Shown here: piece by piece, positions 26,444 through 34,155 of the stretch
Layout of the letters: the number at the start of each line of letters is the position of its first letter
Position numbering within the stretch: position 1 is the first letter of the stretch
Source of the DNA: Pandoraea capi
GTDB lineage: Bacteria > Pseudomonadota > Gammaproteobacteria > Burkholderiales > Burkholderiaceae
Direction of reading: 5' to 3'
Length of the DNA stretch: 64,000 nt
Assembly (NCBI RefSeq): GCF_902459735.1
Contig: NZ_CABPRV010000002.1
Span: 496,001-560,000, forward strand
Program-made: the position numbers and the translations under genes
Notes under the pieces: generated by a model
Database searches by the model: none
Seen by the model: the letters and a program-made list of their open reading frames with translations, nothing else
Told to the model about the DNA's origin: nothing

Positions 26444-28792
26444 TTACTTCTCCAGCCGACGTGCCGCGCGACGCTGCAACCAGCCGAAACACTTGAGCGC
26501 GATCGCGAACGCCGCCAGCAACGCAACGAGACCCACCAGAATCGGATGACTCGAGAGGTGATAGCGAATGCGCGTCCACCAGCTCACGTCGCCCACGAAG
26601 TACGTCTGCCCCAGCCGGTACGAATCGGCGCGATCCCCATGGATCACCGCCAGATCGCCGTGGATGGACGTCTTGTTGTTGTCGATGGCGTCGACGACAC
26701 TCAGCAACGCATCGTCGCTAGAGGCATTGATCGCCACCACTGAGCGCGCACTGCTGACCGGCGACTCGAAGCCGACCAGCGCCGCGAGCGGACCGCCGGA
26801 CTGTGCGTCCATACGCGCCGGACCGATACGACTGGCGGCGAGCGCCGAGCCGGTCGCCCCGTCGCCCCGATAGCCCTGCGGCTGGGACTGCATCACGCGA
26901 CGTGTCTGATCGATGATCAGCGGCAGATTCTTGCCCCACCTGGTCAGCAGATCGGCCGCGTCCTTGCCGCCCACGACCAGCAGATCGCGATCCTTGAAGC
27001 GGTCGGTCTGCGTCGTATCGAGCACTTCGAAGCGATCGGCATACGCACCTGTCGAGCGGCCGAACTGGCCGAGCGTGGAGAACACCGTTTCCAACTCCGC
27101 CTTGTCAGGCGTCTTCGACACGACGACCGCCGTCTGCGCCAGATCGGCATACTTGGTGAACGGGAAACCGCTGCCGACGAAGAAACTCAGGTTCGGCATC
27201 TCGGCGTAGTGCGGCAGGCCGCTGAAATCGATGGTCGAGTCGGCGTCGATGGCCGAACGTGCCGCATTGGTGATCGTCTGGCTGCACATGCCTTCCTTGT
27301 GCGGCTCCATCGCGAACTGGAACGACAGCGAGTTGCGCGACGCCACCTGAAACGCCGGAATGCGTACTTCCTTGCGATCGGCCATGGTGCCGTCGGAGAG
27401 CAGTTCGACCAGCATATGGCTCTTGTCGCTGCTCGCCCCCGCCGAGCGCAGGCGATACGCGCGCACGAACTGATCGTTGATCGATACGCTCATCGACGAG
27501 TCGTCGGGCTTGACCGGCGGCGTATAGCGATACTTCAGATCCATCGGCACGCCCGTGTTTTCCCACGTGAGCAGGTCGGCCGGCAGATTCAACTGGATGC
27601 GGATCGGCCACGGCATGTAGCCGCTGCCCTGCAAATCGGCCGGATTGTCGACCAGTTCGCCCAGCTTCACGGGACGATCGGTGCGCACCCAACGCGGCGC
27701 GTCGTAAGCCGGGCGCGGCGGCAAGGGCTGGAGTGCATCGATACGGGCCGAGTCGCCCGAGAGTGCGGCGCGGCCGGAGACGAGCGCGAGCGCAGCCGTC
27801 TCGAGATCCTTGGCATCACGCCCCTGAAGCACGAGCAGCTTGAGCGATGGATCGTTCGGATTCGAAACCATGCGCAGCGTAGGACCATCGACCTTGGGCA
27901 GATCGAGGCCCGGCACCATGGTGTCGTTGGTGACGAACGCGATCGCGTGCTTCGACGGCAACGCACTCACGCTGACCGGGAAGCGCGTACGACGATAGTC
28001 CCCGATGGCGCCGGCCCACGTCGCCACGACCCCGGCGGCGTGTACCACGGCGAGCGAGGGCTGCGCGCCGAACACGAACGGGATGGACTGATCGCGGTTG
28101 TCATGCCGGTCGAAGAATGGCGCGGGCAGCGTCGACAGGTCGTTGCGCAGCGTCAGCGGCTGCGTGCTCGTGACGATCTCGCTCTGCGGACTGACGTCGG
28201 CCCACAGGCTGGAGTGCATCGGGTCCTCGCACTCCATCGTGTAGTGCCCGATGAGCACGAGGCGCACGCGATTGAAACCGGAGAGCATGCGCGGATCGAG
28301 CGGAATCTCACGGATGAGATTCTTGCCGCCGTCCGCCTTGTTGAACGGCAATGTCGCGATCAACTCTTCGTTGAGATATACCTTGAGTTGCGAGAGATCG
28401 GGGATCAGCGCCGGGGAATAGGTGTAACGCAACCGGAGCAGTGCCGAGGCCACCGTCTGATCGAGTCGGATGCCGAAGTTGACGTCGCCCGACCCTTCGG
28501 TGCCACGCAGGCGCAGCCCGTTCGTCTGCCCCAACTGAGCAAACGTGACGGTGCGCTGACTCGCGCCGGGGGCAGCCTGCATCGACACAATGGACGCGCC
28601 GCTATCGGTCGAAGCGCTCGCGGCCGAGGCGGGCTCAGGCGCAGCGGCAGTGCCCGCAGGCGCCTTGCCTGTACGGCCTCCCGTTGGCGCCGCTCCCGCG
28701 AGCATGACACCACCGGGGTCCATCGCTGCGGCGACCAGCAGGCAGATGGCGGTGACTTTTGTGTATCGCGACCAAGACGCTCGAAGCTGCAT
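26444..28792 (-). CDS. bcsB: Cellulose synthase periplasmic subunit BcsB
   Basis: 782 residues from the ATG at 28792, with AGGAGG 8 bases upstream; the open frame continues much further upstream but has no family sequence. A signal peptide spans about 1-35. Then come carbohydrate-binding and flavodoxin-like repeats typical of BcsB (ALLRLRYTYSPALIPDLSQLK, SLWADVSPQSEI). A C-terminal membrane anchor of about 25 residues (ILVGLVALLAAFAIALKCFG) ends in a short basic tail. It guides the polymer across the periplasm and is required for BcsA activity. It is the first gene of bcsB-Z-C-Q-A-G. Confidence 0.96.
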   Translation of the reverse strand: MQLRASWSRYTKVTAICLLVAAAMDPGGVMLAGAAPTGGRTGKAPAGTAAAPEPASAASASTDSGASIVSMQAAPGASQRTVTFAQLGQTNGLRLRGTEGSGDVNFGIRLDQTVASALLRLRYTYSPALIPDLSQLKVYLNEELIATLPFNKADGGKNLIREIPLDPRMLSGFNRVRLVLIGHYTMECEDPMHSSLWADVSPQSEIVTSTQPLTLRNDLSTLPAPFFDRHDNRDQSIPFVFGAQPSLAVVHAAGVVATWAGAIGDYRRTRFPVSVSALPSKHAIAFVTNDTMVPGLDLPKVDGPTLRMVSNPNDPSLKLLVLQGRDAKDLETAALALVSGRAALSGDSARIDALQPLPPRPAYDAPRWVRTDRPVKLGELVDNPADLQGSGYMPWPIRIQLNLPADLLTWENTGVPMDLKYRYTPPVKPDDSSMSVSINDQFVRAYRLRSAGASSDKSHMLVELLSDGTMADRKEVRIPAFQVASRNSLSFQFAMEPHKEGMCSQTITNAARSAIDADSTIDFSGLPHYAEMPNLSFFVGSGFPFTKYADLAQTAVVVSKTPDKAELETVFSTLGQFGRSTGAYADRFEVLDTTQTDRFKDRDLLVVGGKDAADLLTRWGKNLPLIIDQTRRVMQSQPQGYRGDGATGSALAASRIGPARMDAQSGGPLAALVGFESPVSSARSVVAINASSDDALLSVVDAIDNNKTSIHGDLAVIHGDRADSYRLGQTYFVGDVSWWTRIRYHLSSHPILVGLVALLAAFAIALKCFGWLQRRAARRLEK

Positions 28793-29077
28793 GTCAGATG
28801 CCTCCTCTGTTCTTGTGCTGCATATTCGCCACGTCGTCACGCGCAACGCTCCATCCGCCCGACGTCTCATCACGTCGACAGGCAATCCGAAGATTGCCAA
28901 GGTCCGGCGGGACAGCGTTACTCGTGTGTTCGGAATGGCACGTTGCGCCATGCTAGCTTGCCTCGGTGTCAATGAGCAAGCAGGCGCCCTCCTACAAGTG
29001 TCGTGCCACGGGCACATCGGTCGACCTGTTGGCATGGCGATTGCCGTGCCTGCAAAGCACCGTATAGAATGCCCGGC
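28793..29077. promoter_or_regulatory. Divergent bcsB / bcsR control region
   Basis: 285 bases between the bcsB and bcsR-like starts. The minus strand holds the bcsB ribosome site (AGGAGG just before 28792) and a perfect TTGACA (28972-28967), but no good -10 at normal spacing. The plus strand has a candidate promoter at 29041-29070. No regulator site was recognised. Confidence 0.5.
29041..29070 (+). promoter_or_regulatory. Candidate sigma-70 promoter of the bcsR-like gene
   Basis: TTGCCG at 29041-29046 and TAGAAT at 29065-29070, with 18-base spacing, resemble -35 and -10 boxes. Transcription would then start around 29077, almost at the ATG at 29078, giving a leaderless or very short leader. 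If translation starts at 29003 instead, this element is fortuitous. Confidence 0.35.
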
Positions 29078-29398
29078 ATGAGCCCTCACGAATCTTCGGA
29101 ACTCGCGTCGTCCGCCTCTGCCAATGGCAGCGGATCGGCCATGCCCGTTCGCGAACAGGCGTGCGCACAAGCCGCCGACGCGATGATCGAACGTCGCTAT
29201 CCGTCGGACGTCGACCGATTGCGTGAGGTCGTCGGCACCGATGTGCTGCCGTTCTACCGGGACGAACAAGCGATCGTCGCCAGCCGGGAGGCCAGCGAGC
29301 GCTGGCCGCATCTGGTTGCGGTCGCGGCTTCGCGGGACGGTTCCGATGGTCGCGGCGCGGGGCTCGATACCGCGCCACGTTCGGCGCAGGCGAACTGA
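29078..29398 (+). CDS. bcsR: BcsR/YhjR-like cellulose biosynthesis protein
   Basis: 106 residues from the ATG at 29078; ATGs at 29069 and 29003 are also in frame and none has a clear ribosome site. The core at residues 43-85 matches the short BcsR family: Asp-Val-x-x-Leu at the start, Tyr-x-Asp in the middle (FYRDEQ) and ERWPHLVAVA at the end, where E. coli BcsR has KRWPLLAEFA. It differs from E. coli (62 residues) by longer N- and C-terminal tails rich in Ser, Ala and Gly. BcsR works with BcsQ to support synthase assembly. Unusually it diverges from bcsB rather than preceding bcsQ. Confidence 0.7.
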   Translation: MSPHESSELASSASANGSGSAMPVREQACAQAADAMIERRYPSDVDRLREVVGTDVLPFYRDEQAIVASREASERWPHLVAVAASRDGSDGRGAGLDTAPRSAQAN

Positions 29399-29404
29399 CT
29401 TCGC

Positions 29405-30055
29405 ATGCCGGACACCTCCATCGTCGCCGCCTTCGACTTCGACGGGACGATCTCCACTACCGACAGTCTGCGTGTGTTTGTGCGAAGCACTGTCGGCACG
29501 CCGCGCTTCGTGCTCGGCGCATTGCTCGCCGCCCCCTGGCTGCTTGGCGCCGCCTTCCACCTCATAGACCGCGGCACCGCCAAGGCGGCGTTCCTGCGCG
29601 CCACGCTCGGCGCACGCCCCCGGGCGCAGCTCGACGCCGATGCGCAGCGCTTCGTTCAGGATCGACTACCGGCACTGCTGCGCCCTGAAATGCTGGCGCG
29701 CGTTCGGCAGCATCGGGCGTTGGGACACCGGATCGTGCTCGTCAGCGCCTCGCCCGGCGTGTATCTCCGCCCATGGGCAGCCTCCGTCGGTTTCGAGGCA
29801 GTCCTGTGCACCGAACTCGCTTTCGATGCGCAGGACCGGTTCGCCGGCGTCTTCGCCAAACCGAACTGCTGGGGACCGGAGAAAGCACGACGTCTCGAAG
29901 CGTGGTGGGGACAAACACCCCCACGTGTGCTCTTCGCCTATGGCGATAGCCGTGGCGACAAAGAGATGGCCGAGCGCGCCGACCATGCGTGGATCCGGGG
30001 TCAGGGCAAGCTCATGCCACTCACCGACGCCGACGCGCGCACGCGCGCGTCATGA
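29405..30055 (+). CDS. HAD-IB family phosphatase (SerB/PGP-type)
   Basis: 216 residues. HAD motif I is AFDFDGTISTTDS with nucleophile Asp11 and Asp13. Motif II is the Ser in VLVSASPGVYL, and motif IV is FAYGDSRGDKEM. The subfamily IB proteins act on phosphoserine, phospholipid head groups or related phosphate monoesters; this one is of the HAD-IB hydrolase type with an unknown substrate. It starts 6 bases after the bcsR-like gene and ends 16 bases before the FUSC gene, suggesting one transcript. Confidence 0.9.
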   Translation: MPDTSIVAAFDFDGTISTTDSLRVFVRSTVGTPRFVLGALLAAPWLLGAAFHLIDRGTAKAAFLRATLGARPRAQLDADAQRFVQDRLPALLRPEMLARVRQHRALGHRIVLVSASPGVYLRPWAASVGFEAVLCTELAFDAQDRFAGVFAKPNCWGPEKARRLEAWWGQTPPRVLFAYGDSRGDKEMAERADHAWIRGQGKLMPLTDADARTRAS

Positions 30056-30071
30056 GTTCACCCACGGTCCG

Positions 30072-32033
30072 ATGACGACGCCGCCGCCCCCACTACCGCA
30101 GACACCCGGCGCCGGTCGCCGTGTCGCGTGGATGTCGCGTCTGGCGCGGCTCGAACCCGTCGCGTTCTCGCGCTGGGACGCCGTTCACGCCGCCCTCTCC
30201 GTCGCGGTGCCCACGGCCATCGGTGCGGCCATTGGGTTCGGCGCCGACGCCTCGCTCATCGCGCTCGGCGCGCTGCCCGCCATCACCGGCGACCGCACCG
30301 GCCCGTATCGCGCCCGCGCGCGCTCCATCCTCATCACCATCGTGACCGGCGTGCTGGGGTTTCACGCAGGCATGCTGATCCACGATGTCGGCGTGACCCA
30401 TCCGTGGCTCGCGCATGTGTTGCTCCAAATCGCCATCCTGCTGCTCAGCTTCATCGGCACGTTCGGCAACGTGGCGTCTGCCGCGACGCTGCAAGGCGCG
30501 GTCTATCTGATCGTCGGCTGGGGACTTGCGCTGCCACCGCCCGAATGGCGCGCGCCGCTGTTGCTGGCCGCCGGCGGGATATTCAGCATGCTGCTGATGG
30601 CCGTGCATTGGCTCCGGCACCCGGGCGCGGCAGAGCGCGACGCCGTCGCCGCCATCTACCAGCAACTCGCGAACGTGCTCGATGCGAGCGGCACACCGCG
30701 TGTCACGCTGGCGCGGCGGTCGCTGGAGAACGCCATTGCGGCCGCCTACGACACCTTGCTCACGGCGCGGGCCAGCACGTCTACCGGCTGGGAAATCCTG
30801 GAACGACGTGCCGCGCAAATCCTGGCGGCCGAGCCCATTACGTCAGCCGTCATCGGTCTGGCGCAGGGCGGGCAACGCGTGCCGGCACCGTTGGGCAAGG
30901 CGTTGTACGGCGTGGCCCGAAGCATCGCGAGAGACCGGCCGGTCGATCTCGACGCCGCCGTGACGGCTGCCAGGGAGCAACATGCACCGACGTTGGCGGC
31001 GGCCCTTCTCCGCGCCGAACCGTTGCTCACGGGCACCGTTCACGCGGCGGAAGCGCCGCTGGTCGCGCTGGCGCGTCATCAGGCCCGTGCCACGGCTCAT
31101 CCGCGCTGGATGCCGAAGTGGCCGTGGCCCGACGTCTGGCGCTATCTTGTGCGCATCGGCTTGTGCGTGCTCGTGGCGCAGATCTTCATTGCGCTGACGG
31201 CCTTGCCGCGCTCCTATTGGGTGCCGCTGATCGTCGTGGTCATCTTCAAGCCGAACTATGGCTCGGTGTTTGCGCGCGCGTTGCAGAGCGGCGTGGGCAG
31301 TATCGTGGGCGTGGCGCTTTCAGCCGCCGTCGTCGCCATCGACCGGAACGGCTGGTTCAATCTGGCGACGCTGGTCCCGCTGGCCGCCTGTCTGCCGTGG
31401 GCCCTGCGACGCAATTACGGCTTGTTCAGCGCGCTCCTGCTGCCGATCCTGATGCTGGTGATGGGTGCGTTGCAGCCGGGCAATCAGGACATTGCGCTGG
31501 CGCGCTTCATCGACGCCGTGGCGGCATGCGCCATTGTGTTGCTCGTCGGCTATCTGCCGTGGGCGAAGTGGGAGCGGCGTCAGTTGGACGAGCGCGTCGC
31601 CAACGCGCTCGACGCGCTGGGGCGCTATGCCGCGCTGGCCGACACGCATGACTCCGATGCGGCTTTTGCAGCGCGACGTGCCGCATACAAAGCATTGGAC
31701 GACACGCGTATCGCCTTGCAACGGGCATTGTCGGAGCCACCGCTCGTGAGTCGCCGGGCGGCAAGGTGGTGGCCCGCGCTCGTCTCGCTGGAGCGGGTGG
31801 CGAACGCGATCACGGACACGGTCCCGCATGGCGACGACCACAGTGCCCCCGTGCATCCGGCCGCAGCGATCCTCACGCACATGGCCGCGGCGCTGCGTCA
31901 CAGCGGGCCGGTGCCGGTATTGCCCGAGGGGCCGATCGAGGGCATCGACCCGATACTGAACGGTGTTCTGCGCGAAGCGATCAGCATGCTCTTTGGCGCG
32001 GCGGATGCCGAAGACAGGTCAACGCAGGCATAA
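30072..32033 (+). CDS. FUSC family inner-membrane protein (YccS/AaeB-like exporter)
   Basis: 653 residues from the ATG at 30072; the longer frame overlaps the HAD gene. It has two repeats, each of about five to six membrane helices (about 40-160 and 375-510), each followed by a cytoplasmic domain. That is the FUSC/ArAE architecture. The second repeat starts LCVLVAQIFIALTALPRSYWVPLIVVVIFKPNYGS, where RSYW-P-L-V and KP-YG are family hallmarks. Homologues are linked to efflux of aromatic acids; the substrate here is unknown. Confidence 0.88.
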   Translation: MTTPPPPLPQTPGAGRRVAWMSRLARLEPVAFSRWDAVHAALSVAVPTAIGAAIGFGADASLIALGALPAITGDRTGPYRARARSILITIVTGVLGFHAGMLIHDVGVTHPWLAHVLLQIAILLLSFIGTFGNVASAATLQGAVYLIVGWGLALPPPEWRAPLLLAAGGIFSMLLMAVHWLRHPGAAERDAVAAIYQQLANVLDASGTPRVTLARRSLENAIAAAYDTLLTARASTSTGWEILERRAAQILAAEPITSAVIGLAQGGQRVPAPLGKALYGVARSIARDRPVDLDAAVTAAREQHAPTLAAALLRAEPLLTGTVHAAEAPLVALARHQARATAHPRWMPKWPWPDVWRYLVRIGLCVLVAQIFIALTALPRSYWVPLIVVVIFKPNYGSVFARALQSGVGSIVGVALSAAVVAIDRNGWFNLATLVPLAACLPWALRRNYGLFSALLLPILMLVMGALQPGNQDIALARFIDAVAACAIVLLVGYLPWAKWERRQLDERVANALDALGRYAALADTHDSDAAFAARRAAYKALDDTRIALQRALSEPPLVSRRAARWWPALVSLERVANAITDTVPHGDDHSAPVHPAAAILTHMAAALRHSGPVPVLPEGPIEGIDPILNGVLREAISMLFGAADAEDRSTQA

Positions 32034-32086
32034 TGCGGGCTTACGGCGCACTCCGGTGCGCCGCCACGCACCTCAGAAGACACCGC

Positions 32087-33250
32087 ATGAATGAATCCCC
32101 GACGCTAGCCTGGACCGAAGACGGTCGCCCCGTCACTGCCCACTGGCGCTCAGAAGCCGGCGTGATGCCACCGCGTCGCGTCGAAGTCGTCGACGACACC
32201 GTCACGGCGGACGAAGCCTACCACCTCGCCTGCGGCGGCACTGCTCTGCTCTATCGCGGCGACTATCAGAATGCCCGGCAATTGATGCAGGCCATGGCGC
32301 GTCGCGTCGACCGGCCGCCGCACCGGCCCCGCCGCAAGCCGACGGCCAAGGACACCCCGGCACCTGCCCCGGCCGATGCGTTCCACAAGCACCGCATGGC
32401 GCAGGCGCAGCGCGCGCGCATTCTTGGCATGGTGCTGATTCCGCTCGACGCCGACTACGGCATTCCGCTGCGCCGCGCGCCGGACGTGCGTGAAGCGTGT
32501 GTCGAAGCCTGGGGCGCTCCGGACGATGTCGCATCGGTCGCATCGCTGCGGGAAATTCTGGGGTTGATCGGTGCGCATGAATGGCGCAAGAAAGGTGTGG
32601 CGATTCCTGCGCTGGGTGGCGCGACGATTCATCCGTGGTATGGCGTTTTCTCGCCCGTACGCGGCGAGTATCTGCAATTGATCGATCAGGCGCCGCTGCC
32701 GTCCACGTCGCTGGCGTTTGACGTCGGCACCGGCACGGGCGTGATTGCGGCATTGCTCGCACGACGCGGCGTACAGCAGGTCGTGGGCACCGACCGCGAT
32801 CCGCGGGCGCTGGCTTGCGCCCGTGAGAACATCGCGCGCCTCGGTTGCGAGCGTTCGGTGAAGATCGTCGACGCGGACCTCTTTCCGGAAGGCAAGGCCC
32901 CGCTGGTCGTCTGCAATCCACCGTGGTTGCCCGCGAAGGCGAATGCACCGATCGAGCAAGCCATCTACGATCCGGACAGCCAGATGCTCAAGGGCTTTTT
33001 GAATGGGCTGGCCGCGCATCTCAGCCCGGGCGGCGAAGGCTGGCTGGTGTTGTCGGATCTGGCCGAGCATCTCGGCTTGCGCTCACGTGAGACGCTGCTG
33101 TCGTGGATCCACGGCGCAGGGCTGGTCGTGCTGGCGCGTCACGACGTCCGTCCGCACCACCCGAAGGCCTCCGACGCCAACGACCCGCTGCACGTCGCGC
33201 GACGTGCCGAGGTGACGTCGCTATGGCGTCTCGGCGTACGTCCGGCGTAA
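32087..33250 (+). CDS. Class I SAM-dependent methyltransferase, PrmC/HemK-like catalytic domain
   Basis: 387 residues from the ATG at 32087. An N-terminal domain of about 190 residues includes a Pro/Lys-rich stretch near 85-95. The Rossmann methyltransferase domain follows, with motif I FDVGTGTGVIAAL, an acidic turn TDRDPRAL and the catalytic NPPWLPAKA. The NPPW signature is shared by enzymes methylating amide or exocyclic amino groups (glutamine of release factors, or N6-adenine/N2-guanine in RNA), so the target is a nitrogen. The exact substrate is unknown. It is the last gene before a terminator hairpin. Confidence 0.88.
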   Translation: MNESPTLAWTEDGRPVTAHWRSEAGVMPPRRVEVVDDTVTADEAYHLACGGTALLYRGDYQNARQLMQAMARRVDRPPHRPRRKPTAKDTPAPAPADAFHKHRMAQAQRARILGMVLIPLDADYGIPLRRAPDVREACVEAWGAPDDVASVASLREILGLIGAHEWRKKGVAIPALGGATIHPWYGVFSPVRGEYLQLIDQAPLPSTSLAFDVGTGTGVIAALLARRGVQQVVGTDRDPRALACARENIARLGCERSVKIVDADLFPEGKAPLVVCNPPWLPAKANAPIEQAIYDPDSQMLKGFLNGLAAHLSPGGEGWLVLSDLAEHLGLRSRETLLSWIHGAGLVVLARHDVRPHHPKASDANDPLHVARRAEVTSLWRLGVRPA

Positions 33251-33251
33251 T

Positions 33252-33275
33252 CGGGCAAACGGGCAAACGGGCAAA
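33252..33275. repeat. Three tandem copies of CGGGCAAA
   Basis: Three perfect 8-base repeats start two bases after the methyltransferase stop codon and run into CGCCCG. The copy number could vary by slippage. No function is evident. Confidence 0.8.
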
Positions 33276-33323
33276 CGCCCGTCCCTCTGAAGGGATAGCG
33301 CTCCTTCCCCTGCATCGGAAATG

Positions 33324-33354
33324 AAGAAGGGCTTCCTTGACGGAAGCCCTTCTT
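33324..33354 (+). terminator. Terminator hairpin after the methyltransferase gene
   Basis: A perfect 13-bp stem (33324-33336 with 33342-33354) closes a 5-base loop. The downstream U-tract is weak, but the stem position, 74 bases past the stop, suits transcription termination. Confidence 0.7.
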
Positions 33355-33494
33355 GCGTTGGCACGCCAAATCCAAGGCAACGCAGACTGGTGCCCAATTT
33401 TCATCTATAGCGCTGAGTGCTACAGGTCTGGCCGCACAATCACGGTAGTCGACCAGATGTCAGTAGTCACCAAAACGCCATCGGTGCCAGCCGC

Positions 33495-33721
33495 CTGAGA
33501 ATACGGGTCTTCGCGACTCGCAGGTTCGCGGCCGATGCAAGACGTGCAGGAATCGTCAGCGAAGAACTGTGCAAAGTGGCACGCGGATCGAGTAGCCAAG
33601 GTTCAAGAAGCTCGCGAGGGATTTCAGATGCCTGCCTGCAGAAGCGTTCGAGGAAATGCTTCGCGTAGGCGCTCTAGTGGAGGTTTGCAAGAATGGCTAC
33701 ATCGGTTGTTGCTACCCGGCG
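33495..33721 (+). pseudogene. RelE/HigB-type toxin remnant with internal deletion and frameshift
   Basis: Two pieces of one toxin are readable in different frames. The N-terminal piece (33501-33578, frame beginning at 33483) reads RVFATRRFAADARRAGI then EELCKVARG, the usual opening of RelE/HigB toxins. The C-terminal piece (33602-33700, another frame) reads FKKLARDF, then AEAFEEML and GALVEVCKNG, the usual ending. About 60 central codons carrying the catalytic core are missing, and the join near 33580-33600 changes frame. No ATG opens the N-terminal piece; CTG at 33495 is in the expected place. The toxin cannot be functional. The antitoxin gene follows immediately. Confidence 0.75.
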
Positions 33722-34118
33722 GGTGACGAAGGCGAGCCGCAAGTCAGGGACCAAGGGGAAAACGGCTATGTTCAAGGTCTCCGACGAACGAATGCGGCGA
33801 TGCGAATCGACCGACGAGTCCGACCCGTTAGCCGCGATCCATGAGATCGCCAAGGACATGCACGCTGCCGGAGGTATTACCAAGCGGACGATGCGTGAAT
33901 ACGAAGAACTGTGCGTGCCCGCCGTCCCGAAGCACACCAAGACTGCAATCATCCGGATCCGGCAAAGCGCTCACGTAAGCCAAGGTGTACTGGCGGCGTA
34001 CCTCAATACCAGTCCGTCTACCGTTCAGAAATGGGAAGCCGGAACGAAGAAGCCAAGCGGCGCGGCGGCGAAGCTCCTGCAAATCATCGAGAAACACGGT
34101 CTGGCAGTGTTGGCATGA
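33693..34118 (+). CDS. HigA-like antitoxin / XRE-type helix-turn-helix protein, orphaned
   Basis: 141 residues. The ATG at 33693 has GGAGG 9 bases upstream; a second ATG at 33768 with GGGGA upstream is also plausible and would give a protein nearer the family length (about 100-115). Residues 45-80 (IHEIAKDMHAAGGITKRTM, then EYEELCVP) and the helix-turn-helix at 83-135 (VSQGVLAAYLNTSPSTVQKW) are typical of antitoxins that follow RelE/HigB toxins. The reading frame is intact although the partner toxin is broken, so it may persist only as a DNA-binding regulator. Confidence 0.85.
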   Translation: MATSVVATRRVTKASRKSGTKGKTAMFKVSDERMRRCESTDESDPLAAIHEIAKDMHAAGGITKRTMREYEELCVPAVPKHTKTAIIRIRQSAHVSQGVLAAYLNTSPSTVQKWEAGTKKPSGAAAKLLQIIEKHGLAVLA

Positions 34119-34155
34119 CGTCTGTGATATGCGCCTGTGATATGCAGGCGCAACC

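Noticed and set aside
27209-28975. 588-residue open frame antisense to bcsB
   Set aside because: Shadow frame without recognisable domains; bcsB has signal peptide, ribosome site and family sequence.
33252-33275. Three CGGGCAAA repeats considered as part of a CRISPR or attachment site
   Set aside because: The units are contiguous without spacers and occur only once; a simple slippage repeat is enough.
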